The notes beneath the pieces are model-generated. The model was given only the letters and a program-made list of their open reading frames with translations, had not been told where the DNA came from and made no database searches. From an uncultured Collinsella sp. (GTDB lineage Bacteria > Actinomycetota > Coriobacteriia > Coriobacteriales > Coriobacteriaceae), in assembly GCA_958450865.1 (NCBI GenBank), contig CAUDNY010000015.1, positions 1 through 19,208 of the forward strand: a DNA stretch of 19,208 nt, in the 5' to 3' direction. Numbering within the stretch: position 1 is the first letter of the stretch; each line of letters starts with the position of its first letter. Below are positions 6,419-14,667 of this stretch, in pieces. A program made the translations under genes and the position numbers.

Positions 6419-9289
6419 TCACGCTCCCTGTGCGGCGAGCGCCGCGGTCAGGACGATGCCGGCAATCTTGGCCGCCTTGACGTCGTGTTTGTCGTAATCC
6501 TCCAAGGCCACCGAGATGGCGACCGTGGGTGAATCGTAAGGTGCAAAGCCAACGAACATCGAGTTGACGTTGGTGCCGCCGGTCTCGGCCGAGCCGGTCT
6601 TGCCGGCGACCTTGACGCCGGGGACCTGGGCATCGGTGCCGGTACCGGACTGGACGACGGCGAGCATGGCCTGCTTGACCTGGTCGGCCGTGGCGGAGCT
6701 GACGGCCTGACCCAGCGAGCGGGACTGCGTGGTCTTGACCACGGTTCCGTCCGGGGCGAGTACCTGGGCTACAAAGTACGGGTCCATGACCACGCCGCTG
6801 TTAGCGATGGCGGCGGCAATCACGGCGTTTTGCATGACGGTGGTCTGCGGGCCGGGCGTGTGGTCCATGCCGACAGGCTGGCCGGCGCCGGCCCAAGCGG
6901 TCTCCCACTCGGTCATGAGCGACGGGTCGGCCATGATGGAGGCCGCGGAGGTCAGGTCCTGGCCGAGCTTTTGGCCGTAGCCAAAGGCGTTGGCAAACTG
7001 CACGAGCGTGTTTGCGCCAACTTCGTTTGCCACCTGGCCAAAGACGACGTTGGAGGACACGGCAAAGGCCTGCTGCAGGCTGATGGTGCCGTAGCTCTCG
7101 TTGGCATAGTTGGTGACCGGTGCGTTGCCGATGTCCATGGAGCCGGGCGCCTGGTAGGTGCTGGTAAGGCTGGCGGTGCCGGTCTCGAGTGCCGCGGAAA
7201 GCGTAACGACCTTAAACGTGGAGCCCGGCGTGTACAGCGCGTCCATGGCGCGATTGTACATAGAGCCGTCCTCGCCGCCGCCAGCCTGCAGCAGGGCGTC
7301 GATGTTGGTGTTGTCGTAGGTGGGCGAGCTGGCACATGCGAGCACCGCGCCGGTACGCGGGTCGATGACCACTACAGCGCCCTTAAAGCCCTTGAGCGCC
7401 TGCTCGGCCGCCGTCTGGATACGCGAGTCGATGGTGAGCTTGGCGGTGTTGCCCGGCTGGGTCTGGCCCGCGAGCGACGCGATGGCGTTGTTCCAGCTGG
7501 AGTAATCCTTGGAGCCGGTGAGCGTGTCGTTCATGACGCTCTCGATGGCGGTGGTGCCATACTGCTGGCTCACGTAGCCAACCACGTGCGCTGCCAGGTT
7601 GCCGTTGGGGTAGGAGCGTACGTAGGTGCCGTCCTCCTGCTGCAGCGACTCGGCCAGCGTCACGCCATCGGACGTGATGATGGAGCCGCGCTGGATGTAC
7701 TTGGAGCGGGCGATGGTGTGGTTGTTGGTCGGCATGTCCTGATAGTCCTTGGCCTTGATGACCTGGACATAGGTGAGGTTGCCGATAAGGATGGCGAACA
7801 GCGCCGTAAAGGCGAGCACCGCACGGGTTAGACGGTTGGCGAGCGCAACGCGGCCGAGCACACCGGATTCAGGCGTGTCGAGCAGGCGACGGCGCATACG
7901 CGAGCCGACGGAATGGCTGCCGCTGCCGTAGGAAGACGAGGTGGCAAAGCGCGTGCCCGTCGGGGCGGCGGCAGATGCGACCTGATCATCGGTGATGGCG
8001 GCCATAGTGCCGGTGCCGGTAAGCTCTGCCTCGCGTCCGGTCGCCTCGTCACCGGCGCGCAGCAGGAGCGCGACGATGATGAAGCTTGCCAGCAGCGAGG
8101 AGCCGCCCTGGCTCATAAAGGGCAGGGTGACGCCGGTCAGCGGGATCAGGCGGGTAACGCCGCCCACGATCAAGAAGGCCTGGAAGCTGATGGCGGCCGT
8201 AAGGCCCGTGGCGCTAAAGGCGGCGAGGTCGGATTTAGCGCGGGCAGCTGTGGTCAGGCCGCGAACGGCAAAGAGCATAAACAGGATGAGCACGGCGCCG
8301 CCGCCCAAGAGGCCCATCTCCTCGCCGATAGCCGAGAAGATAAAGTCGGACTCGACGACAGGGATGTTGTTGGCCATGCCGTTGCCGATGCCAACGCCGA
8401 CCAGACCGCCATCGGCAAGCGAGAAGAGCGACTGGACGATCTGGTAGCCCTGGCCCTGGGCGTCCTTAAACGGATCGACCCAAACCTGGAAACGCACCTG
8501 AACGTGAGACAGGAACTTGTAGGCGCCCACGGCTCCGACGGCTAAGAGCGCAAGGCCGATAACGACATACGAAAAGCGCCCCGTGGCAACGTAGAGCATC
8601 AGCAAGAAGATGGTGTAGAACAGCACGGCAGAACCCAGGTCGCGTTCGAAGACGACGACGAGCAGGCACACACCCCACACGGCAAACAACGGCAGCAGCA
8701 GTCGCAGGCGAGGGATCTTAAAGCCCAAGATCTTGCGGTTGGAGATGGAGAGCAGCTCGCGGTTCTCGGCCAGGTACCCGGCCAGGAACAGCACGATAAA
8801 GACCTTGGCGAACTCGCCGGGCTGGATGGTAAAGCCTGCGATGCGAATCCACAGCTTGGAGCCCGAGATCGTGGTGCCGATAAAGATCGGCAGCATCAGC
8901 AGAATGATGCCGATGATGCCAAAGGTGTACTTGTAGCGCATGACTACGTCGAGGTTCTTAACCAACGCGAGCGTTCCCACCATCAGGGCCACCGAGACAA
9001 ACAGGATGATGAGCTGTGAGATGGCGAGAGCGGGGGCGAGGCGTGTCACGAACGTGATGCCGATGCCCGAAAGTATAAATACGATGGGTAGGATGGCGGG
9101 GTCGGCGCCGGGCGCCAAGATGCGCACGGCGATATGTGCCGCGGCGAAGGCGGCAAAGAGGCCGATCGGCACCGCGAGCGTCTCAAAGGAGATGGCGGCG
9201 CCCGCGGTGAGCACGTACATCGCATACAGCAGGATGACGGGGAACGCCGAGGCGATGAGCAAGAGCAGCTCGGTGTTGCGGCGACTCAT
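6419..9289 (-). CDS. Fused RodA/FtsW glycosyltransferase and class B penicillin-binding protein
   Basis: One 956-aa reading frame carries both activities of a peptidoglycan elongation or division synthase. Residues about 5-410 form a SEDS-family polytopic glycosyltransferase, with I-Q-P-G-E-F-A-K near 155 and V-V-E-S-D-F-I-F-S-A-I-G-E-E near 311-324; Asp315 aligns with the catalytic Asp of RodA/FtsW. A Ser/Thr/Ala-rich cytoplasmic linker (about 411-485) leads to a transmembrane helix (about 488-506). The PBP dimerisation region begins at R-G-S-I-I-T-S-D-G (534). The transpeptidase domain shows all three motifs: S690-T-F-K693, S745-S-N747 and K897-T-G899. Most actinobacteria encode these as adjacent separate genes (rodA, pbpA). 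ATG 9289 has AAGGGAG 8 bp upstream; a GTG at 9298 is less likely. The start lies 16 bp after the phosphatase stop. Confidence 0.93.
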   Translation of the reverse strand: MSRRNTELLLLIASAFPVILLYAMYVLTAGAAISFETLAVPIGLFAAFAAAHIAVRILAPGADPAILPIVFILSGIGITFVTRLAPALAISQLIILFVSVALMVGTLALVKNLDVVMRYKYTFGIIGIILLMLPIFIGTTISGSKLWIRIAGFTIQPGEFAKVFIVLFLAGYLAENRELLSISNRKILGFKIPRLRLLLPLFAVWGVCLLVVVFERDLGSAVLFYTIFLLMLYVATGRFSYVVIGLALLAVGAVGAYKFLSHVQVRFQVWVDPFKDAQGQGYQIVQSLFSLADGGLVGVGIGNGMANNIPVVESDFIFSAIGEEMGLLGGGAVLILFMLFAVRGLTTAARAKSDLAAFSATGLTAAISFQAFLIVGGVTRLIPLTGVTLPFMSQGGSSLLASFIIVALLLRAGDEATGREAELTGTGTMAAITDDQVASAAAPTGTRFATSSSYGSGSHSVGSRMRRRLLDTPESGVLGRVALANRLTRAVLAFTALFAILIGNLTYVQVIKAKDYQDMPTNNHTIARSKYIQRGSIITSDGVTLAESLQQEDGTYVRSYPNGNLAAHVVGYVSQQYGTTAIESVMNDTLTGSKDYSSWNNAIASLAGQTQPGNTAKLTIDSRIQTAAEQALKGFKGAVVVIDPRTGAVLACASSPTYDNTNIDALLQAGGGEDGSMYNRAMDALYTPGSTFKVVTLSAALETGTASLTSTYQAPGSMDIGNAPVTNYANESYGTISLQQAFAVSSNVVFGQVANEVGANTLVQFANAFGYGQKLGQDLTSAASIMADPSLMTEWETAWAGAGQPVGMDHTPGPQTTVMQNAVIAAAIANSGVVMDPYFVAQVLAPDGTVVKTTQSRSLGQAVSSATADQVKQAMLAVVQSGTGTDAQVPGVKVAGKTGSAETGGTNVNSMFVGFAPYDSPTVAISVALEDYDKHDVKAAKIAGIVLTAALAAQGA

Positions 9290-9305
9290 AAGCGGCACTC
9301 CCTTT

Positions 9306-11240
9306 CTAGTTCTTTTCGGAGGCTTCGGCCTCGGCGGACTGTTCGGCGGTTTTCTCGGAATCTGATTCGGAGGTCGATCCCTGATTGGTGTTGTCGCGAA
9401 TCGTTTGCGCGTCGATCACCTGGCGGGTCTGCTCCTCGTCGATCTGGTGGCGGTACTTGGATATCGTGTCCTGCGCATCGTCGACACTTGTTTGCGGAAT
9501 GCCCGCCTTGAGGCGGTTTTGCGTGTCTTCGGGCAGGTCGGACAGCTTAATACTGGTTTCGCTTTCGAGCCAGTGAAGCTTGAGTCCGAGCGGCTTGCCG
9601 GGCAGGCCGCGCCAGACGGCGACATTGCCCTGGTAGGTACCCAGGTAGTACGAGCCGGTGACACCCGTGTAGGCCCAGATGCCAGCTGCCAGCACAAAGA
9701 CGAGGGCCAGGATGGCGGCGATAGTAATGTTGCGGCGACGCACGCGTTGCGCCTCGCGCATAACGCCATCGTCAACCAGGTCAACGACTACTACGGTCAC
9801 GTTGTCGTGGCCGCCGGCGGCAAGCGCCGCGTCCACTAGGTTGTCGACGCAGATTTGCGCGGTTGAGGACTGCGTGGCGATGTTCTCGATATCGCTATCG
9901 GGAATCATGCTCGAAAGGCCGTCGGAGCACAGGATCAGGCGGTCGCCTTCCTCGATATGCAGAGTGAAGTGGTCGGCATACATGGCGGGGTCCGAGCCCA
10001 GCGCACGGGTGATGACCGAGCGGTTGGGGTGGACGCGAGCCTCGTCTGCCGTAATCTCGCCGGCGTCCACGAGCTCCTCCACGTAGGAGTGGTCGCGGGT
10101 CACGCGGATGAGCGTGCCCTCGTGGAGCAGGTAGGCGCGAGAGTCACCCACGTGGGCGATGGCGAGCGTGTCGTTTTCGATATAGGCGCAAGTGGCTGTG
10201 CAGCCCATGCCGGGCTTGCCCAGGCCGTTCAGGGCCGCCTCGATTACGGCGGCGTTGGCTGCCTCGACGGCTGCGGCCAGGCGTGCTGCGTCGGCGGACT
10301 GCGGGGCCGTCTTGGCAATAGTCTCGACGGCGATGGAAGAGGCTACCTCGCCGGCGGCGTGACCGCCCATGCCGTCGCATACGCAAAAGAGCGGCGACTG
10401 CACCAGGTAGGAATCCTCATTGTGCGGGCGTACGCAGCCAACGTCAGAGCGGGCGCCCCACATGAGTTGCGTGGTGGTGCCGGCATCATAGGTCGAGTCG
10501 GTCTCGATGCGCTCCTCGGTCAGGGGCTCAAAGCTCATGGTCGAGCCGGGGTCTTTGAGCTTGGCCTCAACGGCGGCAACGTCGATCTCGGCTGTGTCAC
10601 CGGGAGAGATGGTGTCGGTCTCGGCGTTTGATTCGGAATCGCCGGTGTCCGGGGAGCCGGGCTCTTCGGACGCGCAGGCGGTCGACTCGTCGTCTTGCGG
10701 GCTGACGTCTATAGGCTCGGGCGTCGCAAAGTGCGACGGCGCGGGTGTGCTTTGCGACTGGGCGGCGGGCTCGGCCACGGCATCGGACTCGCTTGCGGGC
10801 GCAGGCTGCGGGGCCTTGGGTGCAGGGCCGTCCTCGGGGGATGGCCCCGCCTCGGGCGCCGGCGTAGACGCGGGCGCAACCTCGGATGCCGGGGCTATGG
10901 GAAACGCCGGCGCGGCGGGTTCGGGTGCCGCAAACACCGCAGCGCTCTCGTTGATTGCCGCGGCGACGGGCTCTGCAAAGTGAGCCGGCGCCGGGGTTGC
11001 TTCGGGCGCTGTGGGCTGTTCCGCAGCATGTGCGCCGATGGGCGCCGCTACGGCATCCTCTTCGCCCTCGTTATCGGCGAGATCCGAAATATCATGCGTT
11101 ACATGCGAAAGAGGCAGGGAGAACACGGTGTCCTCGGGCTCCACGGGTGTGGAGTCCGCCGGAGCGGCGTGGGCCGGTGCAGCTACGGCGGCAGCCGGTG
11201 CCTCGGTCATGGTTGCGGACTTGTTCTCCTCGTCGATCAT
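9306..11240 (-). CDS. pstP: PP2C-family Ser/Thr phosphatase, PstP-like, membrane-anchored
   Basis: This metal-dependent phosphatase is expected to reverse phosphorylation by the kinases of the cluster. The 644-aa product has the PP2C domain at about 257-488, with metal-binding motifs R-P-H-N-E-D (Asp276), D-G-M-G-G (Asp289), C-S-D-G (Asp440) and G-G-H-D-N (Asp479). A basic patch (about 498-503) and one transmembrane helix (about 505-523) are followed by a ~120-residue external region ending in an acidic tail. Unusually, about 255 residues of acidic, Ala/Pro-rich, probably disordered sequence precede the catalytic domain; PstP proteins normally begin with the domain itself. The start ATG overlaps the fhaB stop in an ATGA arrangement, which supports this start and translational coupling. 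A second in-frame ATG at residue 11 has no good ribosome binding site. Confidence 0.9.
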   Translation of the reverse strand: MIDEENKSATMTEAPAAAVAAPAHAAPADSTPVEPEDTVFSLPLSHVTHDISDLADNEGEEDAVAAPIGAHAAEQPTAPEATPAPAHFAEPVAAAINESAAVFAAPEPAAPAFPIAPASEVAPASTPAPEAGPSPEDGPAPKAPQPAPASESDAVAEPAAQSQSTPAPSHFATPEPIDVSPQDDESTACASEEPGSPDTGDSESNAETDTISPGDTAEIDVAAVEAKLKDPGSTMSFEPLTEERIETDSTYDAGTTTQLMWGARSDVGCVRPHNEDSYLVQSPLFCVCDGMGGHAAGEVASSIAVETIAKTAPQSADAARLAAAVEAANAAVIEAALNGLGKPGMGCTATCAYIENDTLAIAHVGDSRAYLLHEGTLIRVTRDHSYVEELVDAGEITADEARVHPNRSVITRALGSDPAMYADHFTLHIEEGDRLILCSDGLSSMIPDSDIENIATQSSTAQICVDNLVDAALAAGGHDNVTVVVVDLVDDGVMREAQRVRRRNITIAAILALVFVLAAGIWAYTGVTGSYYLGTYQGNVAVWRGLPGKPLGLKLHWLESETSIKLSDLPEDTQNRLKAGIPQTSVDDAQDTISKYRHQIDEEQTRQVIDAQTIRDNTNQGSTSESDSEKTAEQSAEAEASEKN

Positions 11241-11653
11241 CGACGGTTCACCTTCATGACCACGTCGCCAATCTGGACTTCGTCGCCCTCGCGCAGCGTT
11301 GCGGGCTCCACAAGCTGGCGGCCGTTGACGAGCGTGCCGTTAAGCGAGTTGAGGTCCTCGATGATGAGCGCCGGGCCCTGCAGCGAAAAGCGCGCATGCG
11401 AGGCCGAGACGAACGGTTCGTTGATGCAGATGTCCGAAGATGGCGAGCGACCGACGATGACGGGGCCGAGCATGTCTACGTGGATGCCGCGGATACCGCG
11501 CGGACCCTTGTCCACATCGATCGTCCAGATAGCCGAGTCGCGACGCTGCCCGCGCACAAGTCCCACGCCGGTCTTCATGACGGCGAACAGGAAGATATAG
11601 AGCAGGGCGACCAGGACGATGCGGCCTGCAAAAAGGACGATATCGATGTTCAT
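11237..11653 (-). CDS. fhaB: FHA-domain membrane protein FhaB
   Basis: This small phosphothreonine-binding adaptor is expected to recruit phosphorylated partners to the membrane next to RodA/PBP. The 138-aa product begins with a transmembrane helix (about 5-27). The C-terminal FHA domain (about 60-135) has G-R-S (68-70), S-A-S-H (83-86) and N-G-T (105-107), the residues that form the phospho-peptide site. Length and layout match actinobacterial FhaB (FipA). It starts 6 bp after the fhaA stop, with AGGGGA 11 bp before the ATG, and its stop overlaps the phosphatase start by 4 bp. Confidence 0.9.
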   Translation of the reverse strand: MNIDIVLFAGRIVLVALLYIFLFAVMKTGVGLVRGQRRDSAIWTIDVDKGPRGIRGIHVDMLGPVIVGRSPSSDICINEPFVSASHARFSLQGPALIIEDLNSLNGTLVNGRQLVEPATLREGDEVQIGDVVMKVNRR

Positions 11654-11659
11654 AAGAGA

Positions 11660-12673
11660 CTATCCCCTAAATTCAAAGGTGCTCAGGCCAAACGTCAGCA
11701 GATCGCCGTTGCGCAGCGGGCAGCGCGTAATGCGGCGGTTGTTGACGAGCGTGCCGTTGGTGGAATTGAGGTCCTCGATCGACCAATCCGAGCCCGTAAA
11801 GGTGAGCTGGGCGTGGCGGCGCGACACGTTGGGGTCGCGCAGGGCAATATCGGAAACTGAGCGCTCGCGACCGATAGTCACCTGTGCGGAGGTGATGCTA
11901 TGGCTCTCGCCGCTCACGACGTCGACGAGCTGGGCGAGCGGGCGCTGTGGGGCGCGAGTGCTCGCCATGTTGGAGGCGATGCCGGCTGCGGCGCCTAGGC
12001 CCACGGCGGCACCGGTCGCGGCGGCTCCGCCCATGCCGGCAAGCGCGTCGCGCGAGACGGTCTGCGGCACCGGGATGGGTGCGGCGGCGGGGTCGGGGAC
12101 GCTAGGCGCGAAGGGGTCTGCCACGGCAAGCGGGTCGGGAGCGGCGGCGCGAGGCGTCGGCTGCTGCTGGGGCATGGCGGCGGGGCGCTGCTGCTGCGGG
12201 GCAGCAAACTGCTGCTGGCCGGCGCGCGGGGCGCTGGCGGCACGGCTTGCCGCGGAGTTGTTCTGGCCCAGGCCGTTTTGATAGGCGCGCTCTTCTTCGT
12301 ACAGGCGGCCGAGCGTGGGGGCATCGACGTTCTCGGCAAAGACCGAGAACTTGCCGGCGCGCAGCTGCGGATCGATCATAAAGCGCACGAGGGGCTCGCC
12401 GACAAAGACATAGCGGCGCTTTTCGGCCTGCGCTTTCACAAACTCGCGGACCTCGCGCGAAAGCTCGGGGTAGAACGGGGCGAGCATGGGATCGTCGTCG
12501 GCGGCGATCAGGATGGTATAGAGTGCCGGCGCCGTGTTGACGCCGTTAATCACCAGAGTCTGATCCTCCATGTCGCGAGCGGCCTGCTTGGCAAGCTTCT
12601 TAAAGGAGAACGGGGCACGGGTGGCACCGAAGATGCCGGCCACGTGGTCCTCGAAGATGTTCAGGAAGTTCAC
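11660..12673 (-). CDS. fhaA: FhaA-like protein (DUF3662 plus FHA domain)
   Basis: This is a cytoplasmic phospho-threonine adaptor. In mycobacteria FhaA binds the pseudokinase domain of the lipid II flippase MviN; the role here is inferred from the family. The 337-aa product has an N-terminal DUF3662 domain (about 1-125), a Gln/Ala/Pro linker (about 140-210), a Gly/Ala-rich stretch (about 213-233) and a C-terminal FHA domain (about 246-337) with G-R (268-269), S-R-R-H (284-287) and N-G-T (306-308). Translation starts at GTG 12673, with GGAGAG 9 bp upstream, and overlaps the kinase stop in a GTGA arrangement. This indicates coupled translation with the kinase gene. Confidence 0.9.
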   Translation of the reverse strand: MNFLNIFEDHVAGIFGATRAPFSFKKLAKQAARDMEDQTLVINGVNTAPALYTILIAADDDPMLAPFYPELSREVREFVKAQAEKRRYVFVGEPLVRFMIDPQLRAGKFSVFAENVDAPTLGRLYEEERAYQNGLGQNNSAASRAASAPRAGQQQFAAPQQQRPAAMPQQQPTPRAAAPDPLAVADPFAPSVPDPAAAPIPVPQTVSRDALAGMGGAAATGAAVGLGAAAGIASNMASTRAPQRPLAQLVDVVSGESHSITSAQVTIGRERSVSDIALRDPNVSRRHAQLTFTGSDWSIEDLNSTNGTLVNNRRITRCPLRNGDLLTFGLSTFEFRG

Positions 12674-14523
12674 GAAAGATCACTCTCCGTATAGGTTCTT
12701 TGGTATCCGAGCAAATATAGGCATATCCCAACGATTATAGAGGATAGGGTTCCCGCAACCGCCGCCTTGGCGACGACCGCGGTTGCAAGGCTGGCAATTT
12801 CCATATGGTGTGCAAGACAGGACGCCGCTGCGCAGCCGATGCCGGTGACAGCGATGGCGGCGATTGCGGTAAGGTTTGAGCCCTGATCGGCATGCTTGGC
12901 ATGGGCATTGAGCAGCGCAGATGACGCCGCGGCAGTAGCCGCTACCAGCACAAAGGCAGCCCAAAGGAGTGGGTCTCCCAGCGCTGCGGCAACGTTACCG
13001 AGCCCCAGCACGCCTCCGGCTGAAAGCGCGACCGCGGCCAGACGGGCAAAAAGTGCGCCCATGCCCGTTGCCGCGGCGGCGCTTGCCGGGCCGAGCCAAA
13101 ATGACGCGACGCCGGCGGTGACCCCAGCTGCTAGGAAGGTATTGCCGGTCAGACAGCCAAGCGCGAGTGCACAGGTGAGTGCGGCGCTCGCGGCAGCCTC
13201 GGTGCGACCCCAGGCGATCCACCAACCGGACATGGCGGCGGCAAAGATCACCGCGACGGGCAACATCGACAGGATGCCCTGTGCCTGCATGGTGGCGTTG
13301 GCCATGAGCACCAAAAAGCCCACAGCCGAGATGGCCGAGCCAATCTGGGGGGCCAGGCCAGCTGCCGCTCCGATCGCGATAGCCGCAATGACCAGGCCGG
13401 GAAGCGCCGCGACCCCGGCCGTTTGCATCAGCAAAAAGCTAAAGGCGCCGCACGTTAGCGCCGAGATAGCGTGCATGGTGTAGTCGCGCGCATGGCTCCA
13501 GCGCGTGCCCGCCCAGCCGAGCGCGGGGTCGACCTCGATGGCGTCGTCCTCGTAGTACGACGGCTCGATATCGTCGAGCTCCTGCTCGTCATCCGAAAGC
13601 TCGCCAACCATTTGCTCCAGACTGCGACGGCCCTCGCGCACGCTGCCCAGACCGGCAAGGAGTTGGTCGCAAAATGCCTCGATGCTGTTGGGGCGGTCCT
13701 GCGGCATGGGGGAGAGCGCGCTCATGAGCGCGGCCTCGGCTCCCGGGGGAAAGTGTGGTATCAGCTCGCTGGGATAGGTGGCGCCGCCGATGATGCGGTC
13801 GAGCGAGTCGGCGGGCGTGGCCGCCATAAAGGGAGCGCTGCCGCACAAGCCCTCATAGATAACGCAGGCAAGGGCAAAGACATCGGCGCGTTCGTCGACC
13901 GTGCCGGTCTCGATATCGAGCTGCTCGGGCGGCATGTAGCCGATGGTGCCGCCGCGCGAGCCGCCAAAGCCACCGGCGGACGACAGTCGCGCCATGCCAA
14001 AGTCGGTGAGCTTTACATTGCCCGAGTGGTCGATGAGCACGTTGGCGGGCTTAATGTCCAGGTGGAGTACGCCATTGCTATGGGCGAAGGTGAGCGCCTG
14101 GCCCAGGGCATCGGCAATGGCCGCGGCCTCGTCAAAGGTGAGCGAGTGGCCGTCCACGCGATGCAAAAACTCGGCCAGCGACATACCGTCGACATACTCC
14201 ATGACCAGGTAGGCATAGGCGGTGTCATGCGTAAAGTCGATGACCTGCACGATATTGGGATGTTGAAGCATGGCGGCAGTGTGCGCCTCGCGCAGGACAT
14301 CCATGATGTCGCTGGCGGGCATGCCGGCGCCGTTGATAAGGGGGATGCGCTTAATGGCGACGCGGCGGCGCAGGTGCGTGTCGCGGCAAATCTCGATGGA
14401 GCCAAAACCGCCGGTCGCAAGTGTCTCGAGCGGCTGGTACCGCTTGAGCAGCTCGCGAGAGCTGGTGCCCTCCAAAGGAACGTCCGGCGAGAACCGGGCG
14501 GTATGTTGCGAGAAAAGCGGCAT
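12670..14523 (-). CDS. Polytopic membrane Ser/Thr kinase without the HRD arginine
   Basis: This is a Hanks-type kinase of 617 aa heading the cell-wall cluster. The kinase domain (about 29-290) has a short glycine loop (A-T-G-G-F-G-S), Lys59 in V-A-I-K, catalytic loop H154-L-D156-I-K158-P-A-N and D-F-G (Asp174). The usual HRD arginine is Leu, so it is a non-RD kinase and may not need activation-loop phosphorylation. An acidic segment (about 308-333) is followed by about 260 very hydrophobic, Ala-rich residues forming an estimated 8-10 membrane helices (about 350-607), instead of one helix and an external sensor. No PASTA or other known sensor domain was recognised. ATG 14523 is preferred, with GAGGG 6 bp upstream; a TTG at 14529 is the alternative. 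By position it may replace PknA. The substrate and signal are unknown. Confidence 0.85.
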   Translation of the reverse strand: MPLFSQHTARFSPDVPLEGTSSRELLKRYQPLETLATGGFGSIEICRDTHLRRRVAIKRIPLINGAGMPASDIMDVLREAHTAAMLQHPNIVQVIDFTHDTAYAYLVMEYVDGMSLAEFLHRVDGHSLTFDEAAAIADALGQALTFAHSNGVLHLDIKPANVLIDHSGNVKLTDFGMARLSSAGGFGGSRGGTIGYMPPEQLDIETGTVDERADVFALACVIYEGLCGSAPFMAATPADSLDRIIGGATYPSELIPHFPPGAEAALMSALSPMPQDRPNSIEAFCDQLLAGLGSVREGRRSLEQMVGELSDDEQELDDIEPSYYEDDAIEVDPALGWAGTRWSHARDYTMHAISALTCGAFSFLLMQTAGVAALPGLVIAAIAIGAAAGLAPQIGSAISAVGFLVLMANATMQAQGILSMLPVAVIFAAAMSGWWIAWGRTEAAASAALTCALALGCLTGNTFLAAGVTAGVASFWLGPASAAAATGMGALFARLAAVALSAGGVLGLGNVAAALGDPLLWAAFVLVAATAAASSALLNAHAKHADQGSNLTAIAAIAVTGIGCAAASCLAHHMEIASLATAVVAKAAVAGTLSSIIVGICLYLLGYQRTYTESDLS

Positions 14524-14603
14524 GGCCAACCCTCGTGCGTTTAAAGTTCGTTTGCGAGCGGCGGGCGTGGGGCCGAGCCATTCGCGGTGGCATAGATGCT
14601 GCT

Positions 14604-14612
14604 AGTGTAGCA
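14604..14612 (-). promoter_or_regulatory. Extended -10 promoter of the cell-wall cluster
   Basis: On the - strand this reads TGCTACACT, an extended -10 element about 80 bp upstream of the kinase start, in the 144-bp gap before that gene. No clear -35 is present. It is the best candidate for the main promoter of the kinase-fhaA-fhaB-pstP-rodA/pbp genes. Confidence 0.5.
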
Positions 14613-14667
14613 CGCTCGGGTGCATGGGGAGGATAGCAGGATGCGAGGCTGTCTGTCTGGTTTGGTC

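Noticed and set aside
6830..7831. 333-aa open frame on the + strand opposite the PBP domain
   Set aside because: It is antisense to a region with all three transpeptidase motifs and has no recognisable domain.
7831..8059. Apparent fusion of rodA and pbpA caused by a sequencing error
   Set aside because: The frame runs through ~75 residues of plausible linker with a sensible membrane topology on both sides, and no stop or compensating frameshift is needed. It cannot be fully excluded without reads.
13471..14544. 357-aa open frame on the + strand opposite the membrane kinase
   Set aside because: The kinase signature lies on the - strand in this interval; the opposite frame has none.
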